NCBI GenBank assembly: GCA_913061275.1
Contig: CAJXSR010000004.1
Location: forward strand, 62,001-126,000
Direction: 5' to 3'
From: an uncultured Paracoccaceae bacterium
GTDB taxonomy: Bacteria; Pseudomonadota; Alphaproteobacteria; Rhodobacterales; Rhodobacteraceae
Length of the DNA: 64,000 bases
The translations under genes and the position numbers were made by a program. Positions 54,437 to 63,498 of the stretch are shown here, in pieces (the first letter of the stretch is position 1; the number at the start of each line of letters is the position of its first letter). A model generated the notes under the pieces. The model was not told the DNA's origin, did no database searches, and worked only from the letters and a program-made list of their open reading frames with translations.

Positions 54437-55330
54437 TTATTTTCGGGCTGTTTCAACCCGTTTCTTGCGGGTTTCCGCCCAAATATTGATATAGTTCGAC
54501 CCAAAGATGATGATGGCCCCAAGGATAACCCAAATATCCAGCGGCTCGTTATAAAACAACATGCCGATGGTTGCTATAATAGGTAGGCGGGTGAAATCTA
54601 CAGGCAAAACCACGGTTGCAGGGGCCAGTGTTAGGGCCTTGGTGATACACGAATGTGCAAGCAAGCCACCTAAGCCAACGATAATAACCCAATGGATGGT
54701 ATCAAAGGTGGGTAAGGCTATATCAAAATCGTAGCCTGCACCGATCAACCCAAATATCAGCTGAAGCAAGGTCATCCAGAAAAGGATGCTTAGAATTGGT
54801 TCCGTGCGGGTCAAGTTTTTGGTGGCGATTGACGTGGCAGCAAAACATATAGCACTGAAAGCGGCGGCAATGATGCCAATACTTAAACCTGCCGCCCAAG
54901 GCCGCGTAACCATTAATATGCCAGTAAAGCCGATAAAAACTGCTGTAACCCGTAGTGTGCTAAGCTTTTCAGATAACAAAAATGGTGCCGCCAATGTGAC
55001 CCAAATTGGTACTGAAAATTCAAAGGCAAACAGATGGGCCAATGGGATAACTGTGACGGCAAAAAACCACAGATTTTGACCTATGAAGTGAAATAAATTA
55101 CGCCAAAAGTGCAAGCCTATTCGGGCTGTTTTGATTTGCGGAATTTTACGCGTTGCCACTCCAAAGCTGCCCACGATAATAAACCCGATAAGAGAGCGGT
55201 ACAACATGATTTCAAAGGTATCTAATTGAAAGCTCATCTCACGGCCGGCAACTGCCATGGCCGAAAATGACACAACAGCACCCATCATCCACATTGCGGC
55301 TTTTATGGTATTTGATAAAGGGGCTGCCAT
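54437..55330 (-). CDS. EamA/DMT-family transporter
   Basis: 297 residues, about ten helices in two halves (AMWMMGAVVSFSAMAVAGRE, then HWVIIVGLGGLLAHSCITKA). RarD/YddG-like size; no substrate motif. Upstream of the other EamA gene on the same strand. Confidence 0.88.
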   Translation of the reverse strand: MAAPLSNTIKAAMWMMGAVVSFSAMAVAGREMSFQLDTFEIMLYRSLIGFIIVGSFGVATRKIPQIKTARIGLHFWRNLFHFIGQNLWFFAVTVIPLAHLFAFEFSVPIWVTLAAPFLLSEKLSTLRVTAVFIGFTGILMVTRPWAAGLSIGIIAAAFSAICFAATSIATKNLTRTEPILSILFWMTLLQLIFGLIGAGYDFDIALPTFDTIHWVIIVGLGGLLAHSCITKALTLAPATVVLPVDFTRLPIIATIGMLFYNEPLDIWVILGAIIIFGSNYINIWAETRKKRVETARK

Positions 55331-55390
55331 AGATCTGACCTTTGAATTAAAAGCCAGACGCTAACGCTTACCTAAGCAAAAGAAAATACG

Positions 55391-55849
55391 TTATTCTACG
55401 GGTTGTTCCAAGTCTGCGTTGGTTACACATTCCACACCTTCGCCTGCGAATTTGGTGCAGATGAAATCAACAAATAAACCGAACAACGCCCCTTCAACCA
55501 CAAACCACCAAGGCGAAGATAACAATGCCCCTTCACCAAAGGCTGTAATTTGCATCGCTGATAAGTCATCATAGATAAACAGTGTCAGAATTAGGTTCAT
55601 CCAACCGCCAATCCAAAGCCCGCGTAGCCACCATGGTAAAGGCATTTTAATCAGCGGATGGTAGTCTAACACCCCCATAAGCCCAACAAAGGCACCGATC
55701 ATAATGTAGTATAGAACAAAGGCCAACTGCATGACCCAACCGATATCGGGGAAAAAATACGGGAAGAGCAGTATCCCGCCACCCGCGAATATAAGGCCAA
55801 GTGTTTTGCCATAAGTGATGCGCATGATTATAGATGGGTTTTTAAACAT
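55391..55849 (-). CDS. Hypothetical membrane protein
   Basis: 152 residues with four hydrophobic helices, the last followed by an acidic tail (FAGEGVECVTNADLEQPVE). I do not recognise a family. AGGAAA precedes the ATG at 9-nt spacing. It precedes the EamA pair on the same strand. Confidence 0.65.
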   Translation of the reverse strand: MFKNPSIIMRITYGKTLGLIFAGGGILLFPYFFPDIGWVMQLAFVLYYIMIGAFVGLMGVLDYHPLIKMPLPWWLRGLWIGGWMNLILTLFIYDDLSAMQITAFGEGALLSSPWWFVVEGALFGLFVDFICTKFAGEGVECVTNADLEQPVE

Positions 55850-55924
55850 GGGTCATTTCCTTTCGGTGTGAACCCATGTAAAATAGCACATTCTGCTATA
55901 ACGTGCTTTGATATAGATCAGAGT

Positions 55925-56179
55925 TTATGCAACTTCTGTAATTGTATAATTACGTGGTAAGCCTGCGGTGATTTCTGCCCAAGGCGAGGTGCTTGCACGG
56001 GTTTGGTGTTGGTCAAAGGCCGCGCGATCAACAAAAGTTTCTGCCACCAAAAAACGCCCTTGAATATCAGGGCAAGGGGTTACTTCAAATGACAGGCATC
56101 CAGCTTCAGCGCGCGTAAGCGCTATATGGTCAATCAAGGCTTTGGCCACAGCTTCAATACGGTCAGGTGTTACGTCCAT
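55925..56179 (-). CDS. ABM-domain protein (putative quinol monooxygenase)
   Basis: 84 residues as written, an antibiotic-biosynthesis-monooxygenase ferredoxin-like fold (DHIALTRAEAGCLSFEVTP, FLVAETFVDRAAFDQHQTR). The open frame extends upstream as I-H-K-I-Q-L-S-G-Y before M-D-V, and family members begin with this extra beta strand. No ATG, GTG or TTG stands there; ATA at 56206 is the only position that would restore it, with AGG about 9 nt upstream. The start is therefore uncertain. Confidence 0.75.
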   Translation of the reverse strand: MDVTPDRIEAVAKALIDHIALTRAEAGCLSFEVTPCPDIQGRFLVAETFVDRAAFDQHQTRASTSPWAEITAGLPRNYTITEVA

Positions 56180-56363
56180 ATAGCCTGAAAGTTGGATTTT
56201 ATGTATAACTATAACCTATCCCCATTTAATAATTGGTAGAACTTTGTTCTATACTTAAAAGTTATTTATCTGCATAGAGATTGTAATAGTTGTGTCATCT
56301 ATTTATCGAAAGCGTTTAGATTATTCGCTAATTGAGGTAGACATTTACGCGCCGAATTCTTTC

Positions 56364-57353
56364 TCATTCACCTAACTTTAACCAATCTATCTCATCAACT
56401 CTTTGAGAAAAGAATTTTGCACCAGATAGAGTATGGTGTCCTCTATCATAATAATTTTTACTAAGATTTTGTTCAACTGCAGAACATATCTTTGTTTCAT
56501 TATTACAAACGTAATCCATTCTGTTAAGGGTTTTTGCACCTGCCGCTTCTGAAATTCGCTCAACCATTTTATTGATATCGGATCCTTTGTCAGCATCTCG
56601 TTCCTCAAGGTAGTATTCAAAATAGGCTCGGTTAACGCGTAAAACAGTGCCACTTAGTGTCATTGAACTCTTAAATGAATTTTGCACCACTACATCAATT
56701 AAACTAAAGCCACTTGCTTCACCTGAAAATTCAAATATATTTTTAACTACGATTGGCGTTTTGTTTTCTTGAATTATTCTGTCGAGTACATATTTTAACT
56801 TTTCAACATCATTTACATTGATTCTAGAAGCAATAATAACGTAGTCAGAGGCATGATAATTCGGGCTATTCCATAGAGAATAGCTTGAAGACAAGTCACT
56901 TATTTGTGCGCCGTATCGTGCAACTTGGTATTTACTTTGTACGGTCTCAGAGTTGAAAAGAATATTAAATACATCTTTTGAATGTGAGTTTCCAACGACA
57001 AGTATATTGCGACGTTTATCTGGTTGCACAAACCATTTTTTTTCATCAAAGTCATTATTTTTTACGCCATAGCTTTGATTGTCAGAAAGCTCTCTTAATA
57101 TGCCCCATGATTTTTTTTGTAGAAGCTTATTATCACGTACATACTCTCCAAAGGTTATAGAAGCATTCGCAGGATGAAATATCCCTGGATTTATTTCTTT
57201 ACTGAACTTCCACCCTAAGACGCCAATTACTGATAATAAAATCAAACCAGAAACGCTGAAGCTAAACATGGCTTTTTTGCCAATGAAACCCCGATTTCGA
57301 AAAGGCGACTCGACAAATTTCCAGCTTAAAAATGCGACTAACAATGTCATCAC
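56364..57353 (-). CDS. Acyltransferase (OafA/YrhL type), C-terminal SGNH half of split gene
   Basis: 329 residues: end of the membrane domain (MTLLVAFLSWKFVESPFRNR) and the periplasmic SGNH-like domain, with block I VVGNSHSKD and the block near the C-terminus DRGHHTLSGAKF. In one-copy reading of the 10-bp repeat at 57392-57411, this part is in frame with the gene upstream to form one ~645-residue protein. As sequenced it lacks a ribosome binding site of its own and is probably not made. Confidence 0.75.
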   Translation of the reverse strand: MMTLLVAFLSWKFVESPFRNRGFIGKKAMFSFSVSGLILLSVIGVLGWKFSKEINPGIFHPANASITFGEYVRDNKLLQKKSWGILRELSDNQSYGVKNNDFDEKKWFVQPDKRRNILVVGNSHSKDVFNILFNSETVQSKYQVARYGAQISDLSSSYSLWNSPNYHASDYVIIASRINVNDVEKLKYVLDRIIQENKTPIVVKNIFEFSGEASGFSLIDVVVQNSFKSSMTLSGTVLRVNRAYFEYYLEERDADKGSDINKMVERISEAAGAKTLNRMDYVCNNETKICSAVEQNLSKNYYDRGHHTLSGAKFFSQRVDEIDWLKLGE

Positions 57354-57391
57354 TGAAGCGAAAAGGAAGGTTGAGTCAGTGGGTTCAAAAA

Positions 57392-57411
57392 AATAAACTC
57401 TAATAAACTCT
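57392..57411 (-). repeat. 10-bp tandem duplication breaking the acyltransferase gene
   Basis: Two exact copies of AATAAACTCT (plus strand), followed by a partial third copy (AATAAAC). Coding strand: TTTATTAGAG repeated. With two copies the frame reads F-I-R-V-Y-stop. Deleting one copy gives F-I-R-V-Y-F-F-E-P-T-D-S-T-F-L-F and continues into the SGNH half. Confidence 0.93.
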
Positions 57412-58299
57412 AATAAACGCGAATATAGGTTGATGCCATAAGTAGGCAGAGTAGCTAATCAACCCAATACCTACAAACAGCTTCGTGCTTAACAGTTTAG
57501 CGGTTAGCGTTTCTTTTCCAGAAAATAGAACCAATAAGACGACACCGACTACTGGAACTAAAGCATAAACACTGGGAAACGGTGTATTTTTATCGTAAGC
57601 GAAGATAGCAAACAAGATTGCCGCTAATCCTAGCAGAGATAAAGCATTGTTAGCTTTCACTCCACTTTTGTGCGCTACAAATGCAGCAATCGAGCCTGCA
57701 AGCAGTTCCCAAGCGCGTGTTGGTGCCAAATAGAAATTAGCTGATGGTTCATTTCGCCAAGCCCATTCACTTAATGCTAAGCTGATTGCTGCAAACACAA
57801 TAATCATCCAAAACACCCTGTTCTTACCAAATCTCCATGCTACGAATAGGAATATTGGAAAAAGTACGTAGTACTGTTCTTCAACGGCTAAGCTCCACGT
57901 ATGCAGCAATGGTTTATTTTCAGATGCTGCGCCAAAATAGCCACTTTCCAGCCAAAACAGAATGTTAGATGCAAACAAGTTGACCGCTACAATGCTTTGC
58001 GAAAAATCCTTCATCCGATCTGGTAGCATCCACATCCAAGCAAATGGGAGACACACAAGCATAACAAAGAAAAGCGCTGGTAAAATTCTTCGGGCACGCC
58101 GCTCGTAGAAGTTAATTATACTAAACCGGTCGTTTTCCATATCTTCAATAAGGATTGTTGTAATCAGATAGCCACTGATTACAAAGAATACATCAACACC
58201 AACAAAACCCCCACTAAACACCTCAAATCCTGCGTGGAATAAGATGACTGGGACGACAGCAAGGGCACGTAAACCATCAATTTCGGCACGGTATTTCAA
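57400..58299 (-). CDS. Acyltransferase (OafA/YrhL type), N-terminal membrane half of split gene
   Basis: 299 residues: the Acyl_transf_3 domain with about ten helices. Hallmarks are YRAEIDGLRALAVVPVILFH (catalytic His region), RRARRILPALFFVML, and HTWSLAVEEQYYVLFPI. Such enzymes O-acetylate surface polysaccharides. The frame stops at TAG caused by the 10-bp duplication just before the last membrane helix and the SGNH domain. Whether this truncated membrane domain is functional is doubtful. Confidence 0.85.
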   Translation of the reverse strand: MKYRAEIDGLRALAVVPVILFHAGFEVFSGGFVGVDVFFVISGYLITTILIEDMENDRFSIINFYERRARRILPALFFVMLVCLPFAWMWMLPDRMKDFSQSIVAVNLFASNILFWLESGYFGAASENKPLLHTWSLAVEEQYYVLFPIFLFVAWRFGKNRVFWMIIVFAAISLALSEWAWRNEPSANFYLAPTRAWELLAGSIAAFVAHKSGVKANNALSLLGLAAILFAIFAYDKNTPFPSVYALVPVVGVVLLVLFSGKETLTAKLLSTKLFVGIGLISYSAYLWHQPIFAFIRVY

Positions 58300-58575
58300 A
58301 AATAGTAATCCTTAGTTAGATAGGCTTAGAAAAAGCGATCAGGTTAATTTGGTTTTGGGTTTACGTCCTTCAATTAACGAATTTTCAGCGCCCTAGGCGT
58401 AAAGCCAACCTGATTTGTAATCCTTATGCAAATTATTCATTTCTATAAATGCCACCACTTATATGTGTTGGTTTAGTATCATAGCATATATAAAATATGC
58501 AAAGGAAAAACCCAACACAGTTACAAACTAAGCTTTTTATTTAAGTAACTATGAAATCAAATGGTTATATTATAA

Positions 58576-60138
58576 TTATTCCCACTCGATCGTACCTGGA
58601 GGTTTGGATGTTATGTCATAGGTGACACGGTTAATGCCTTCGATTTCATTTATGATGCGTGTTGCGGTTTCACCCAAAAATTCGTGGGTGAACGGATAAT
58701 AATCCGCAGTCATACCATCGACAGAGTTCACTGCGCGCAAAGCACAGGCATAATCATAGGTGCGCCCATCGCCCATCACGCCCACGGTGCGAACGGGCAG
58801 AATGGCAACAAAGGCTTGCCAAATTTCGTCATAAAGCCCGTGTTTGCGGATCTGATCGATATAAACAGCATCAGCCTTGCGTAATATCTCTAGCTTGGTG
58901 CGGGTTATTTTGCCAGGGCAACGAATGGCAAGGCCCGGGCCAGGGAAGGGATGGCGGCCAACGAAGCTGGCAGGTAAACCTAATTCGCGTCCCAAAGCGC
59001 GTACTTCGTCTTTGAATAACTCGCGTAACGGCTCAACCAGTTTCAGGCCCATTTTTTCAGGCAATCCGCCAACATTATGGTGTGATTTGATTGTCACCGA
59101 CGGGCCACCTGAAAAGCTAACGCTTTCGATCACATCGGGGTATAGAGTTCCTTGGGCTAAAAACTTGGCCCCGCCCACAGATTTCGCATGTTTGTCAAAG
59201 ACATCAATAAACAGACGTCCAATGATTTTGCGTTTGGTTTCGGGGTCTGATTGTCCATCTAACTCGCCTAAGAAAAGTTCTTGTTCTGCGGCGTGGATCA
59301 GCGGCATATTATAGTGATCGCGGAACATGGTGACGACTTCTTCTGCCTCACCTTGGCGCAGTAATCCGTGGTCTACGAAAACGCAGGTTAACTGATCACC
59401 GATCGCCTCATGTATCAAGACGGCTGCAACTGAACTATCAACGCCACCAGACAGACCGCAGATGACTTTTTCGTCGCCAACTTGGGCGCGAATTTCTGCG
59501 ATGGCTTGTTCGCGGTAAGCACCCATCGTCCAATCGCCGGTGAAGCCAGCTAATTTAACGAAATTTTCATACAGTTTTGCGCCATTCGGTGTGTGATGCA
59601 CTTCAGGATGAAATTGCACGGCAAAGAAATTGCGTGAAAGATCGGCTGTAATGGCGAAAGGCGCGTTGGGCGAGGTGCCATATACATTGAACCCGCCGGC
59701 AAGTTTAGAGACGTGATCGCCGTGGCTCATCCAGACTTGTTCTTTGCCTTCTGAAAACCAGCCGTCAAGAATGTTTAGCTTGTCGTTTTCGGGTGTCACA
59801 AAGGCGCGGCCAAATTCGGCTGTGCCGTGACCACGTTCCACTTTACCGCCAAGTTGGTGCATCATTACTTGTTGGCCGTAACAGATGCCCAAAATAGGCA
59901 GGCCCATATCAAACAGGGTTTGCGGTGCGCGTGGGGCGTTTTCATCGAATACGCTAGCGGGCCCCCCCGAAAGGATCACGGCCTTTGGCGCAAAGTCTTT
60001 GATAAAAGCTTCATCGACATTTTGAAACGGGTGAATTTCGCAATAGACATGCAATTCGCGCAGGCGACGCGCGATAAGCTGCGTAACTTGGCTGCCAAAG
60101 TCGATGATAAGAAGGCGGTCATGTGTTTGTGTGCTCAT
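58576..60138 (-). CDS. guaA: GMP synthase (glutamine-hydrolysing)
   Basis: 520 residues. Class I amidotransferase with nucleophile C86 in GICYGQQVM and His-Glu in [13 protein letters not shown] pyrophosphatase with [11 protein letters not shown]; dimerisation domain ending IEWE. Converts XMP to GMP. Divergent from the MttB-family gene. Confidence 0.95.
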   Translation of the reverse strand: MSTQTHDRLLIIDFGSQVTQLIARRLRELHVYCEIHPFQNVDEAFIKDFAPKAVILSGGPASVFDENAPRAPQTLFDMGLPILGICYGQQVMMHQLGGKVERGHGTAEFGRAFVTPENDKLNILDGWFSEGKEQVWMSHGDHVSKLAGGFNVYGTSPNAPFAITADLSRNFFAVQFHPEVHHTPNGAKLYENFVKLAGFTGDWTMGAYREQAIAEIRAQVGDEKVICGLSGGVDSSVAAVLIHEAIGDQLTCVFVDHGLLRQGEAEEVVTMFRDHYNMPLIHAAEQELFLGELDGQSDPETKRKIIGRLFIDVFDKHAKSVGGAKFLAQGTLYPDVIESVSFSGGPSVTIKSHHNVGGLPEKMGLKLVEPLRELFKDEVRALGRELGLPASFVGRHPFPGPGLAIRCPGKITRTKLEILRKADAVYIDQIRKHGLYDEIWQAFVAILPVRTVGVMGDGRTYDYACALRAVNSVDGMTADYYPFTHEFLGETATRIINEIEGINRVTYDITSKPPGTIEWE

Positions 60139-60306
60139 GTGCGCGGTTTATTTTGCAATGTGTTTAAGCGCAAGGGCTTTGGCAGCGATACGCATACAAA
60201 TTACGACACTGGATGTCGTTTGTCGCCCGATTTAGGCGAATTTGCTGTGCGATATTTTGCAAATCCGATTAAAAATAAAAGAAACACACTCTCAAGGATT
60301 CCTAGA

Positions 60307-61863
60307 ATGTCAGAAGCTGCCACATCCGAAAACCCTGGTCGTCGTCGCGCACGCGGTGGCGGGGGGGCTGCACGCCGCGCCGAACGTACTGCTGTTGTTA
60401 TCGAAACCGCAAAATATATCGAACGCAATATTCCGAATTTTGAAATTCTGAACGAAGAAGCCTTGCAAGTTATAGAAGCCAACGCGGAAACCTTACTGGA
60501 AGAAATAGGTGTTAATTTTCTCGATAACCCTGCAGCCCTTGATCGCTGGCGCAATGCTGGTGCGGATATTGATGGTGAACGGGTGCGTATCCCTAAAGGT
60601 TTGGCCCGCGAGCTGATTAAAACAGCACCCAGCGAATATGTGCAATATGCGCGTAATCCAGAACGCAATGTGCGTGTAGGTGGCAATTCAATGGTGCTAG
60701 CCCCAGTTTACGGCCCGCCGTTTGTACGGGACATGGAGGGTGGCAGACGGTACGCCACAATCGCAGATTTTCAGAAGTTTGTGAAATTAGCCTACATGTC
60801 AAAATGGTTGCACCATTCTGGTGGTACGGTATGTGAACCTACTGATATTGCTGTAAATAAACGTCATCTGGATATGCTTTATGCCCATATGACGTTAAGT
60901 GATAAACCTTATATGGGGTCGGTAACGGCACCAGAACGGGCAGAAGACTCGGTTGCAATGTCAGAGATTTTATTCGGCGAAAGTGTTGCTAATAAAACTG
61001 TGATGACATCATTGATAAACGTCAATTCACCGATGACATTTGATGACATCATGATGGGTGCGATGGAGGTTTATGCCAAGAGCAATCAGGCCTGTATCGT
61101 ATCACCGTTCATCGTGGGCGGTGCGATGGCACCTGTTTCTGTTGCGGGAACTTTAACGCAAGCCTTGGCTGAAGGATTGGCCGGTGTGGCCTATAACCAG
61201 TTGTGTAACCCTGGTGCTCCGGTGATTATGGGCGCGTTTGTTACCTCGATTGATATGAATTCGGGTGCGCCGACGTTTGGCACACCTGAGGCCAGTAAAA
61301 TTCTTTATGGTATGGGGCAACTGGTGCGACGTTTGAACTTACCGTATCGTTCTGGTGGCGGTTTATGCGGGTCTAAGTTACCTGATGCGCAGGCGGCGTA
61401 TGAAACTGCCAATACACTGAATGCGGCATTGTTGGGCGGCGTAAACTTTTGCCTGCACGCGGCAGGCTGGTTAGAGGGTGGATTGGTTGCGTCTTTTGAA
61501 AAATTCGTGATGGATGCGGACCAGTTGGGCATTTTGCACTCTGTGGCTCAAGGCATTGATATTTCGGAAAATGGTCAAGCGATGGGTGCTATCCGTGAAG
61601 TGGGGCCGGGCGGGCATTATCTGGGTTGCGAACATACGCAAGCCAATTTCAAGAATGCGTTCTGGCGCACTCAAGTGCTGGATTACAAGCCTTATGAAAC
61701 ATGGGCGGAAGATGGTGAAAAAGACACCATGACTTTGGCTAATGAGCGGGTCAAAAAGTTGATTAATGACTATCAACAACCGGCACTTGATCCTGCCATC
61801 GATGAAGCATTGTTGGCCTATATAGCGAAGCGTAAGGAAAGCGAACCAGACGCGTTTGGTTAA
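60307..61863 (+). CDS. MttB-family (non-pyrrolysine) corrinoid:methylamine-type methyltransferase
   Basis: 518 residues. TIM-barrel core of the trimethylamine methyltransferase family (GGNSMVLAPVYGPPFVRDME, LINVNSPMTFDDIMMGAMEV, GGGLCGSKLPDAQAAYE). No in-frame amber codon, so it belongs to the non-pyrrolysine branch that demethylates glycine betaine or related quaternary amines. The N-terminus is arginine-rich and low-complexity (GRRRARGGGGAARRAERT). No corrinoid protein or reactivase is adjacent. Start ATG follows AAGGA. Confidence 0.87.
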   Translation: MSEAATSENPGRRRARGGGGAARRAERTAVVIETAKYIERNIPNFEILNEEALQVIEANAETLLEEIGVNFLDNPAALDRWRNAGADIDGERVRIPKGLARELIKTAPSEYVQYARNPERNVRVGGNSMVLAPVYGPPFVRDMEGGRRYATIADFQKFVKLAYMSKWLHHSGGTVCEPTDIAVNKRHLDMLYAHMTLSDKPYMGSVTAPERAEDSVAMSEILFGESVANKTVMTSLINVNSPMTFDDIMMGAMEVYAKSNQACIVSPFIVGGAMAPVSVAGTLTQALAEGLAGVAYNQLCNPGAPVIMGAFVTSIDMNSGAPTFGTPEASKILYGMGQLVRRLNLPYRSGGGLCGSKLPDAQAAYETANTLNAALLGGVNFCLHAAGWLEGGLVASFEKFVMDADQLGILHSVAQGIDISENGQAMGAIREVGPGGHYLGCEHTQANFKNAFWRTQVLDYKPYETWAEDGEKDTMTLANERVKKLINDYQQPALDPAIDEALLAYIAKRKESEPDAFG

Positions 61864-62150
61864 TTTCTTCGGGATGTTTTTGGCACTAAATTAACTTCTT
61901 GAAGCAGTGCAGTCATGGTTAGAATGTGTAATTTTAAATCATAGGCTGCACTGCCGATAATACGAGCCGTTTCCAATTCTTTTTCTTTTATCAATAATTG
62001 CTTTATAGTGGGTTTGGTTTTAGGTAGGCTTTGCAAACCTAGTATGCGTTTCAAATCACGATCTCTGATATATGATTTTAACCCTATCTTTGCAGTCTTT
62101 ATTAAAATTAGCGGTCGGCGTAATTTTTCAAATACATCTTTAGATTGTAT
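61860..62150 (-). CDS. DUF6477 protein with apparent AUA start codon
   Basis: 96 residues when read from ATA at 62150. The deduced start I(M)-Q-S-K-D-V-F-E-K-L-R-R-P-L-I-L-I-K-T-A-K-I-G matches the L-R-R-P-R-L-L beginning of DUF6477 proteins. AAGGAG (62163-62158) is 7 nt before this ATA, ideal spacing. ATG, GTG and TTG are absent until TTG at 62054, which would delete the conserved first third. Divergent from the DUF6456 gene, its usual neighbour. Function unknown. Confidence 0.7.
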   Translation of the reverse strand: MQSKDVFEKLRRPLILIKTAKIGLKSYIRDRDLKRILGLQSLPKTKPTIKQLLIKEKELETARIIGSAAYDLKLHILTMTALLQEVNLVPKTSRRN

Positions 62151-62339
62151 TATATATCTCCTTATTGAGGACAGTATTACCCAAAGTTATGCTGTGTTGC
62201 GCATTTTTTCTAAGTGCGAACTGAGCGTTATCATTTGGTTACTTTCAAAAGCACTGATCCCTTAACAATAAAATTTTTAATGAATCTTTCAAATGTGCAA
62301 CTTTAAATTGTATTAATGAAAGATGAACAGGAGGGAATA

Positions 62340-63498
62340 GTGCAAGAAGTACCACAACAAAATACGCCTGAAGCCTATAAATCTGGTTTTAATACGACCG
62401 CCACCAGTAAAAAAATCGATATACGCGAATACATTGACCATGTTGAAGCGAATACATTGACCATGTTGAAAATGGTATCCCATTACGCATCATTGCAAAA
62501 AGAGATGGGGTGCATCCATCTACAGTTTTACGACGTATTCGCAAAATAGAAGCAAAACGTGACGATCCGTTATTAGACGAAATTCTGACACGTATCAGCA
62601 TAAAATCAAAAACCAATTCCAATAAAAATGAGGTCTGTATGAATACCTATATAACCCCAACAACATGCCAAAATGAAATAACCGAAAAGAAAGATGTAAT
62701 ACGAATACTACGACGGTTATGTGAAAAGAATGCTTTCTTGGTGATGGCCTTATCTTTGCCCAAGGCGGTTGTGATGCGTGGCACTGGTAAATCACAGGTT
62801 CGATCTGCGGTTTTATCACGTGAGTTGGGGCAAAGTTTACTGATTAAAGGCTGGATAGAGCGTACAGGTGGTGGAAAATTAAATCGCTATGAGGTTACAA
62901 GTGCTGGGCGGGCAAGTTTGAAACGAATGATTTATGAGCAGCTTGAAACCCAAAAAGCGACAGGATTTGCAGAAGCACCTAACGCATTTCAGGAACAACA
63001 TCGTGAATGGGGTGAACGATATGTAACATCCGAAGGTGATGCGCGTAGTCAAAAGATAAAAGTTAACTTACGCGAAAGTCCGATAAATATGTTGGGCCGC
63101 AAAAAAAGGTAAAGATGGTAAACCATTTCTACAAAACGAGCTGTTACATGCAGGTAGAGCGTCTGCGTGAAGACTTTGAATTGGCACAGCTAGGCCCGCG
63201 CGTAACCCAGAACTGGGATCGTTTTTTAGTGGGGTCTGATCGTGGTAACTTTGGCTCAAATGAAGGTGGTGGATCATCACAAGCCCAAAACCGATTACAC
63301 AAAGCTTTGAAAGCACTTGGGCCAAGGCTAGGCGATATTGCTTTGCGGTGTTGTTGTTTTTTAGAAGGAATGGAAGCTGCAGAAAAACGAATGGGCTGGT
63401 CAGCCAGGTCAGGTAAAATAGTTCTGCGCATAGCCTTGCAACGTTTACGGATGCACTATGATGAAGCTTATGGCGGTGTCTCTGATCGGATAGGTTAA
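62340..63498 (+). pseudogene. DUF6456 protein gene with three frame-disrupting lesions
   Basis: Readable in three frames. GTG at 62340 follows AGGAGGG. Frame 1 reads to Y-I-D-H-V-E; a 23-bp duplication then shifts the frame. Frame 2 (from 62510, V-H-P-S-T-V-L-R-R-I-R-K) has the helix-turn-helix and DUF6456 middle. At A7 (63101-63107) one A too many shifts into K-D-G-K-P-F-L-Q-N-E-L-L-H-A-G, and one extra A in GGTAGAGCG (about 63156) shifts into E-R-L-R-E-D-F-E-L-A-Q-L-G to the end, S-A-R-S-G-K-I-V-L-R-I-A-L. Each segment remains well conserved, so decay is recent or the reads contain errors. Confidence 0.85.
62425..62470 (+). repeat. 23-bp perfect tandem duplication in the DUF6456 gene
   Basis: The 23-nt unit starting GCGAATACATTGACC occurs at 62425-62447 and again at 62448-62470. 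Removing one copy gives Y-I-D-H-V-E-N-G-I-P-L-R-I-I-A-K-R-D-G-V-H-P-S-T-V in one frame, which fits the HTH region of the family. Confidence 0.95.

Noticed and set aside
60307-61863. Pyrrolysine-containing trimethylamine methyltransferase
   Set aside because: The frame has no internal amber codon and no pyl genes are near.
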